In this document: in pieces, positions 58,401 through 64,000 of the stretch | Layout of the letters: every line of letters begins with the position of its first letter | Position numbering within the stretch: position 1 is the first letter of the stretch | Assembly: GCA_001949185.1 (NCBI GenBank) | Contig: BDGG01000002.1 | Location: 1,981,826-2,045,825 of the forward strand | Direction of reading: 5' to 3' | Source of the DNA: Ramazzottius varieornatus | Lineage: Eukaryota; Tardigrada; Eutardigrada; Parachela; Ramazzottiidae | Length of the DNA stretch: 64,000 nucleotides | The notes under the pieces: model-generated | The model's input: the letters and a program-made list of their open reading frames with translations, nothing else | Told to the model about the DNA's origin: nothing | Database searches by the model: none | Translations under genes and position numbers: made by a program

Positions 58401-61400
58401 AGAGGGCGCCCGTCTTTCGCCCAGAAAAAGACACGGAAATAAAGTGACTTACAGTTTCCACAGATGAACAGGAGGATGAAGTAGAAAGAACAGAGGATGC
58501 CGATGGAGTTGACTCCTCCGAAAGCGTTGACGCCTTGATACATGACTTCATTCCAGTCTTCGCCTGTCAGGATCTGGAAGACGGTCAACAGCGCCTGCCA
58601 GAAGCTGTCGAAGTTGTTGCGGTACGGTTCGGTCTCCCCTTCGAAGCTGAACTTCCCACCGAATAACTGCATGCCCAACAGCGCGAAGATTAGAATAAAC
58701 AAGAAGAGAAGTAACAGCAGACTGACAATGGAGCGAATGGAGCCAATCAGGGACTCGACCAGGAGACTGAGGCTCTTCCAGTACTTGGTGTACTTGAAGA
58801 TTCTCAACAGTCGCGCAGACCGAAGAACCGACAAGCCCAAGGGAGGCATCAGGCCTGTTCGCGTCAGGACGAACTCAAAGATAGACGACAGCACCACGAA
58901 ACAGTCGAAACGGTTAAAAGTAGCTGCAAAGTAGCCTTCACTACCCAGGCAGAATATCTTAAACATCATCTCCAACGTGAACAGGATCACGAAGAAGAGA
59001 TTGGCTGCATCCTACAAAACGAAAGTGGACATTTAGAAAACTCAGTCCTAAATTGGAAGCCCAGCGTCGAAACAAAATCGACAACAATGTTTCCCCAAGT
59101 GACACCCGATTGTACTTTATTTGGGTGGAAGCGTGCGCCACTTGGGAAGAGGTCTGGTCGAGTTTGTTTGCCTGCGTCCCGACTCCTAACTATTTTTACA
59201 CGAGTACAATATACCTGAAAATGACCGAGCCAAGGAGGCTGACCGTGATACTCCGTAGCCAGGACGCAGGTGTTGAGGAAGACCAGGATGATGATGGCCC
59301 AGTAAAAGTGTTGGGTCTTGATGAGACGCCGACACGCCCGACGACACCTACAAAACGACAGACGTCAGTAGGTCAGCAATAAACCAGCACAATAAGGGGA
59401 AACTCAGGGCGTACTTTCGAATGATACGCCGAATCTTCTTGAAGCTATCCCGTTGATACCACGTTTGCTTATCCTCACCGTCATCCTTACTGTTGCTGCC
59501 AGGGTTGTTGCGGTCGCGTAGAGTGGGCTTCCGTTTCAGGCGTGGACGGTCGTCAACGTCGGGATCGTCGTCTGTTGCATCATCTTCCATCAACTCAGCG
59601 TGCATAATCCAATCGAGGTAGTCTTTGACCGCATCGTTGATCATCTTCTCCTCGCGTTCTGCGCGGAAGACACCCGTCTTTTCGGCTTTGTCTCGCTCCT
59701 TGGAAAACTCCCTGAAACCCATACGGAAGTGAGAACATTTCAAACTTTCATCCACCTACATACAAAAGTGAACAACGACCACTACGTCATACAGGCATGC
59801 AGGTGTACGCGAAAAACAGCCACGTCATCGACCTGCATACGGAGACCCACGCAGTTCCTGCTGTCAAGAATGTATATAGGTTCGTGAGAGACCAGCATAC
59901 AGAAAGCAACGCGATTATTGCGATACACGTGCATGCGATTTCTGTACCAAACGAGAGTACTGATCTGCTTACCCGCTGAGAACACCAAGGACGAGGTTGA
60001 GGACAAAGAAGGATCCGAAGATGACCAAGCTGACAAAATAGATCCATGGCCAAGTGTAGCCCACCGAGTCATTCATCCAATACATGATAGTCGTCCAGCC
60101 TTCCATGGAGATACACTGAAAGACCGTCAACATAGCCAGCCCGAAATTGTCAAAATTGGTGATGCCCGAGTTTGGTCCTTCCCATCCCTTGCCGCAATAC
60201 CCGATTTCTGCACACACTGACTCATCCGCTCCACACGGTACTGGATCGGACATCATCTCATCTGCAAACAAGAGCTCCATTTAAAGACCACACAGAAACA
60301 TAACCGGAAGTTAACCCATGTTACCATTCTACTTCGGCTTCCGATCAAGTTACACGTTACCACCATATGACGACATGGGACTGTTTCGATTATTTTTACC
60401 GTGTTACTCGGACGGTACCATGATACCAGGTGACGTTACTTTGTGGCCCGACGCCGAAGACACGGTAAGGTGGTCGTGCTTTGTGAGCCCAAATACTCCC
60501 ACCGTGTTACTCGAGCCTGACCGTCTTGTCACCTGGTGTCACCATGTAACCTAGGTGTTGCCTCATGGAATACCACTAAGTTAGAATGAATGTTCAATTT
60601 ACGAGTGTCGTTGTTATAGCATGTCCGGTGGAGAGCGCCCATGAAGAGTTCCAGGCCGATGATGGCGTAGATCATGATGACAAAGAGGACCAGAAGAGCG
60701 ATATGCAGAAGCGGGACCATGGCCATGAGGATGGAGTTTAAGACAATCTGCAGACTGGGTACGCCGGAGACAAGACGCAGCGGACGAAGGACGCGGAAGG
60801 CTCGTAGAGCCTTGACGTCGAAGGCGTCTTTGGCACCCTTCTTGGTGGCTTCTTCGGACGCATACAACTGCGAGATGGCCGGCAGGATCATGCTGACGAG
60901 ACCCACAACCACGATAACGAAGTCTAGCAAGTTTAGACCGTTGCGAAGGTAGGCCCCGGAATGGAGGAGAAACCCGTAGGCGCAAATCTTTAGGATACAT
61001 TCCCCGGTGAAAATCACAACGAAGACGTACTCTAGATGCTCCTGTAAAACGGTGCAGCATCCCGTGAGACTCTTATTTTTGAATTGGCGTAAAGAAAAAT
61101 TAGGACTGTGACGCGTCCTTTCATAAGCTTGCTCGTTTTGCCAAGTGGGGCCTCGGCAAAGAAACTCGACAAGACTGACATCCCAAGCGGCGCAGGTTTC
61201 AGTGTTAATGGCTGAGATAGTGCGCCAATTAGGAAAACGATCTTGTCGAGTCGGTTTGCAATTACTTGCTGTTCATAAACATGTCAGGTTTTGGTGGTTA
61301 TTCAAAATGGAAGGATTTCAGCCAGCTGCTGGCAAAAACTCAAAGATCGAAAGTTAGCTTTCCGAATTTCTCCAAAAATATTTATGATGTTAAACACTGT

Positions 61401-62225
61401 GGTCGTAACTTTTCCGAAGACAATAAAAGGAGAGAGACCTATGGAGATTGTGATCGTTATTAGACGGTACTCACCAGGATCTGATTAACCATGTTGGAGT
61501 CTCCATTGGGGTAGGGTGTCTGGATAGCGAGGGCGATACAGTTGGCAAAGATGGTAGCCAGGATGATGTAGTCGAAGCCTCTGCACAAAGATCACAACCC
61601 GAATTTCAACTCCTTCCAATTACCCTCGAAATAGCTTAGCACGACGTCAATAACTAACTGCCGTATGACGAGGCGTCAGAATTGACAGGCACTTACTTCC
61701 ACTCGACGACCTTGATGCATGCTTTGCGGAAGGGGTTCGTCAAGGAAAGACAGAAGAGCGCCCGTTCGGGTCGGTTCTCGGGTTTGCCCATGAGGATGGT
61801 GTTGGCCCTCTTACTGTTCGGATTGGACTTATTGGCGTAGGCCGCGGCGGTGGCGGAAGAGAGTGTCTTTTGCCATGCCGAGCTGAGAGGCTTGTCAGGG
61901 ATCTTGATTACCGGTGAGCCAGCTAAACGGAATGCAAACACATAAGATCAAAATCCTCGGGCTAGACATGCCCAATATCAGAAGGTCGGCACTTACGTTG
62001 TCCTGGAAGAACGATAACGCTGGATGATCGCTTCGCATCAGGAGCGTCATGACTGGATGGAGTAGTCGGAGACGCCGCGATTGGAGTTGTCGCCGCTGCA
62101 AAAATAACCAGAGAGTAAATAAGTTCGGATGTTCGATCAAAACGTTCATTCTCCAACTGTATTTTTTTTATCGTTTACACAACAACCAACATGGAAGACC
62201 GCGGTACAGTACCTGGGTTCGACAT
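52479..62225 (-). CDS. voltage-gated calcium channel alpha-1 subunit, Cav1 (L-type)
   Basis: Pore-forming plasma-membrane subunit. Twenty-six exons run 62225-62213, 62095-61997, 61922-61697, 61580-61475, 61041-60603, 60261-59973, 59711-59415, 59347-59215, 59011-58453, 58275-57998, 57667-57191, 57116-56950, 56880-56793, [56511-56440 and 56332-56306, alternative], 56227-56067, 55744-55595, 55530-55329, 55275-55117, 55036-54926, 54852-54766, 54682-54494, 54327-54003, 53946-53792, 53531-53097 and 52733-52479. Without the bracketed pair the frame is continuous: 5400 nt, 1799 aa. The filter is EEEE (SMEGWT, LTGEDW, TFEGWP, ATGENW). The beta-subunit site in the I-II linker reads [13 protein letters not shown]. 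The C-terminus has the EF-hand region ([15 protein letters not shown]) and IQ motif ([13 protein letters not shown]), as in Cav1. The ATG at 62225 starts a 13-nt exon (MSNP). The first 5' exon and last exon are the least certain. Confidence 0.95.
52876..52928 (+). repeat. GTGGCGCAC hairpin element, copy 30
   Basis: In the last intron of the channel gene (52734-53096). Extended ends are visible (GTTCAAGATCGTTATC left; AAAACGATCTCG right), giving a full element of about 52850-52957. Confidence 0.75.
52958..53008. repeat. GTGGCGCAC hairpin element, copy 31
   Basis: Immediately follows copy 30 in the same intron. Left arm CCCAAGTGGCGCAGG, right arm decayed (ACCGTGCGGCAATC). Confidence 0.65.
53640..53770. 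repeat. TGCAGGT/GCATGC repeat cluster in channel intron
   Basis: In intron 53532-53791 words such as GTATGCAGGT, GCCTGCATAC and CTGCATGCGGGT recur in both orientations. The same word set appears in channel introns 57668-57997 and 59712-59972. Confidence 0.45.
56306..56511 (-). CDS. alternative IIIS5 exon pair of the Cav1 gene
   Basis: Exons 56511-56440 (72 nt) and 56332-56306 (27 nt) encode 33 aa ([24 protein letters not shown], then FIFACIGVQ). The next exon, 56227-56067, begins with a 33-aa version of the same segment ([33 protein letters not shown]), 18 of 33 residues identical, and runs on into LFKGRF. A normal channel has this domain III S5 segment once. An internal CAG at 56131-56129, right after the second copy, could accept splicing from the 27-nt exon, giving a true swap. 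All alternatives keep frame. Confidence 0.8.
57740..57960. repeat. GCATAC/TGCAGGT repeat cluster in channel intron
   Basis: Intron 57668-57997 holds an imperfect inverted pair (TATGTTCCTACACCTGCATAC near 57750, CATGTATGTAGGAACAT near 57800) and further GTATGCAGGTGCATGCG words near 57925. Confidence 0.5.
59093..59147 (+). repeat. GTGGCGCAC hairpin element, copy 32
   Basis: In channel intron 59012-59214. Left arm CCCCAAGTGACAC, right arm GCGTGCGCCACTTGGG. The right flank shows the extended end GTCGAGTTTGTTTGCC. Confidence 0.75.
59795..59960. repeat. GCATGCAGGTGTA repeat cluster in channel intron
   Basis: Intron 59712-59972 contains CAGGCATGCAGGTGTACG, GACCTGCATACGG and ACACGTGCATGCGA, the same words as the clusters in two other channel introns. 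Confidence 0.45.
61181..61232 (+). repeat. GTGGCGCAC hairpin element, copy 33
   Basis: In channel intron 61042-61474. Arms CCCAAGCGGCGCAGG and ATAGTGCGCCAATTAGG; right extended end AAAACGATCTTGTCGAG present. Confidence 0.75.
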
Positions 62226-63255
62226 GTTGGAATCGGTAAAGTTAACCTCGGAAAAGCAACACAAACTCGATCAACGCCAATATTTCTCAGTCGGACTCAT
62301 TCCATAGTTTGGAAGCAATTCTTATCCATAGAACAACATCAGGGGATTCCCTTTCGCGAAGTTCCTCGGTCAAAGCAGGCTGAAAGGGTTGATCGCCTAG
62401 ATAATCCGACCAGAGGGTGTATATCGAACAAACAACTCGTGCCTCAGGGTCAAACCTTCATTCCGAGACCTTTCCGACAGAGTTGCTAAATAAAAACCCA
62501 ACGTCTAAGTTTCCTACTGATCCAGACGAACTAAGATAATGAGGGTAGACTATCAGCATCCCAATGCCTCATTACGGTCGAAAGCACGACGTGAAAACCC
62601 CAGCTATCCAACAGCGTCAATACAAATGTGACTGTTTCTTCTGTCAGTGGTTCAAGTTCTTCGTCATCTTCAACTGTAATGTTCGACGCGGTGAAATTTG
62701 AGTACGACGTCTCGAGAATTCCAAGCTAGGCACGAGGTCAGCTAATGCTAGCTTCTTCCTCAGCTCCTAGCTATACGACGTGTTCTAGAGCGGAAGCCCA
62801 CATGCCGGACTATTTCTTCAATGAAACTGCAGTTCCAGATGGGAGTGTCGTGTATGAGAGAGAAACACCGCTGCCGTTGGCAATTACGCCATACTGCACA
62901 TGATGGATGCCGTATTTCTTACAAGTACTCCAAGGAGCCGAAGAGCGTCTCGGTTGAACGGACTGTACCATTTCTATTTTTACTCAAAGTATATCCTACG
63001 AAGAGCGCTAAACGATCGCAGGCAACGTAGAACATGACTGATGGCGATACAGCAAAGCACAACTAAAGAACTAGTCTTAGGCCCTCTTAAATCTCCTTCA
63101 AAACACTCCCCGGTATCTAAACTTATCATGAACCTGTAATTTTATTTTTCGAACCATTGCGTGGGAAAGATTGCACCGCAAATTCAGTAGCCGCTAGCTA
63201 GCTTGAAGTAAAGCCAAGCAAGAAATGATGGTTCGTCGCCAGAGGCGGCTAGAGG
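62226..63255. other. 1-kb upstream region of the calcium channel gene
   Basis: Should hold the promoter and any 5' untranslated exon of the channel gene. I see no coding frame with a recognisable motif and cannot place a promoter. Confidence 0.4.
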
Positions 63256-63598
63256 TACGAGGTAAACACATAATTCGGGCGTGAAGGTTTTTCACTCGTA
63301 ATTCGTGCATATTTTTTCTCAGCTCCTGCTGCGCGTAATGAACCGCTTCTTGTTTCCTGAGATAGACTGATCCCTCTCCTCGAGGTTTCAATAGGTTTGA
63401 GAACGGGAAAGCGTTGTAGATTACGGGACTTTGGCCTGGGATAGAGATGGGTCTGTCCAATGTCAAAAAGCCTAATGTTGTATCAACACACGTACGATGA
63501 GGGATGAATCAAGCGTTGAAAGTAATGTTCAAACCTTTCGCGCTGCCCGAATTATGGTGCGAAAATCGATATGCCCGAATTATGTCGTTCACCTCGTG
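63256..63598. mobile_element. second copy of the gap-spanning inverted-repeat family
   Basis: Ends at 63256-63283 and 63570-63598 match the ends of the 43484-44208 element (TACGAGGTAAAC, CATAATTCGGGC) with a few changes. The doubled GCCCGAATTATG unit near the right end is also present (63545 and 63573). 343 bp, no coding capacity. Confidence 0.7.
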
Positions 63599-63723
63599 TT
63601 AAAAAGGTCCGCAGTTTGGCTCTTTTTCTACGAAGTTGCTTGTCAGGTCCGTGCTCGACACAACCTTGACTGGTAATCCATGAAAATTTCGTAGAATAAG
63701 GGCCAAATGGCGGACCTTTTTAA
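63599..63723. mobile_element. short inverted-repeat element flanked by TTAA (piggyBac-like MITE)
   Basis: TTAA at 63599-63602 and 63720-63723 bracket long imperfect inverted ends of about 35 bp (AAAGGTCCGC, then TTTGGC, CTACGAA). A TTAA duplication is typical of piggyBac-type insertion. Too short to encode a transposase. It abuts the preceding element. Confidence 0.65.
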
Positions 63724-64000
63724 TACCTTCAGCCGCATCTGTTCGTCGCTGGCGCTACCTGTAGAGCCATGTCAAAGCCACAGCGCCATCTCGAGGTGAT
63801 TGACGTCAAAACGGTTAAGTAGTGTTGAACAGCTGATCGCTCTTCTGGAAAACGTGTGGGCGGAGCTAAAGCTGACTCGGCAGAAATTCTCAGATCCGGT
63901 TTGGTTATCTTCCGATCTTCCCTCTGTCTTCCTTATCTTTCGAATCAGTGCCTTACTGATCTTACGTTGATGTCGCTATCTTACGTTTCTCGGCAGGTTC

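Noticed and set aside
60398-60548. Imperfect direct and inverted words (ACCGTGTTACTCG, GGTGAC/GTCACC) in a channel intron as a new element
   Set aside because: Matches are short and irregular; ends could not be defined.
1-64000. CRISPR array or bacterial operon
   Set aside because: Repeats are dispersed inverted-repeat elements, not regular spacer arrays, and all genes are spliced and of animal type.

Overview
The window looks like a compact animal genome. All protein genes are metazoan (L-type voltage-gated calcium channel, animal-type fatty acid synthase, receptor guanylyl cyclase, TRH-receptor-like GPCR, NDRG-like proteins, heme peroxidase, trypsin-like protease). They are cut by many short GT-AG introns, mostly 40-400 bp, with little space between genes. 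A small ecdysozoan is likely and a tardigrade is my best guess, but that is inference from gene content and compactness. Exon models were built by hand from splice sites and checked for reading phase; junctions are probably right to within a base or two.

Layout. 1-3070 is a decayed, transposon-rich edge: a pogo/CENP-B-type transposase fragment (-), a retroelement-associated fragment (+) and a P450 pseudogene (+) split by an inverted-repeat element. 3738-4698 (+) is a small FMN reductase. 5191-10872 (-) is a receptor guanylyl cyclase. 12301-15174 (+) is an unrecognised 619-aa protein with ankyrin-like repeats. 15424-19179 (-) is a secreted heme peroxidase with an unusual active site. 21079-25948 (-) holds two tandem NDRG-like genes. 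27265-29010 (-) is a secreted clip-like/trypsin protease. 30627-33171 (-) is a TRH-receptor-like GPCR. 33172-38391 is poor in genes, with a GPCR fragment and inverted-repeat elements. 38392-39474 (+) is an intronless orphan GPCR. 39674-51464 (-) is a 20-exon fatty acid synthase-like megasynthase. 52479-62225 (-) is a Cav1 channel alpha-1 subunit. 62226-64000 holds further inverted-repeat elements.

Three things stand out. First, the fatty acid synthase-like protein keeps the ketosynthase, acyltransferase, dehydratase, carrier and thioesterase motifs but has lost the cofactor-binding and catalytic motifs of both the enoyl- and ketoreductase domains. Second, a roughly 100-bp hairpin element with a GTGGCGCAC core recurs about 33 times, nearly always inside introns. 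Third, the calcium channel carries two alternative coding segments of equal length for domain III segment S5. The peroxidase has also lost both acidic residues that normally tether the heme. The genes do not form one pathway; several are membrane signalling proteins (cyclase, two GPCRs, calcium channel).
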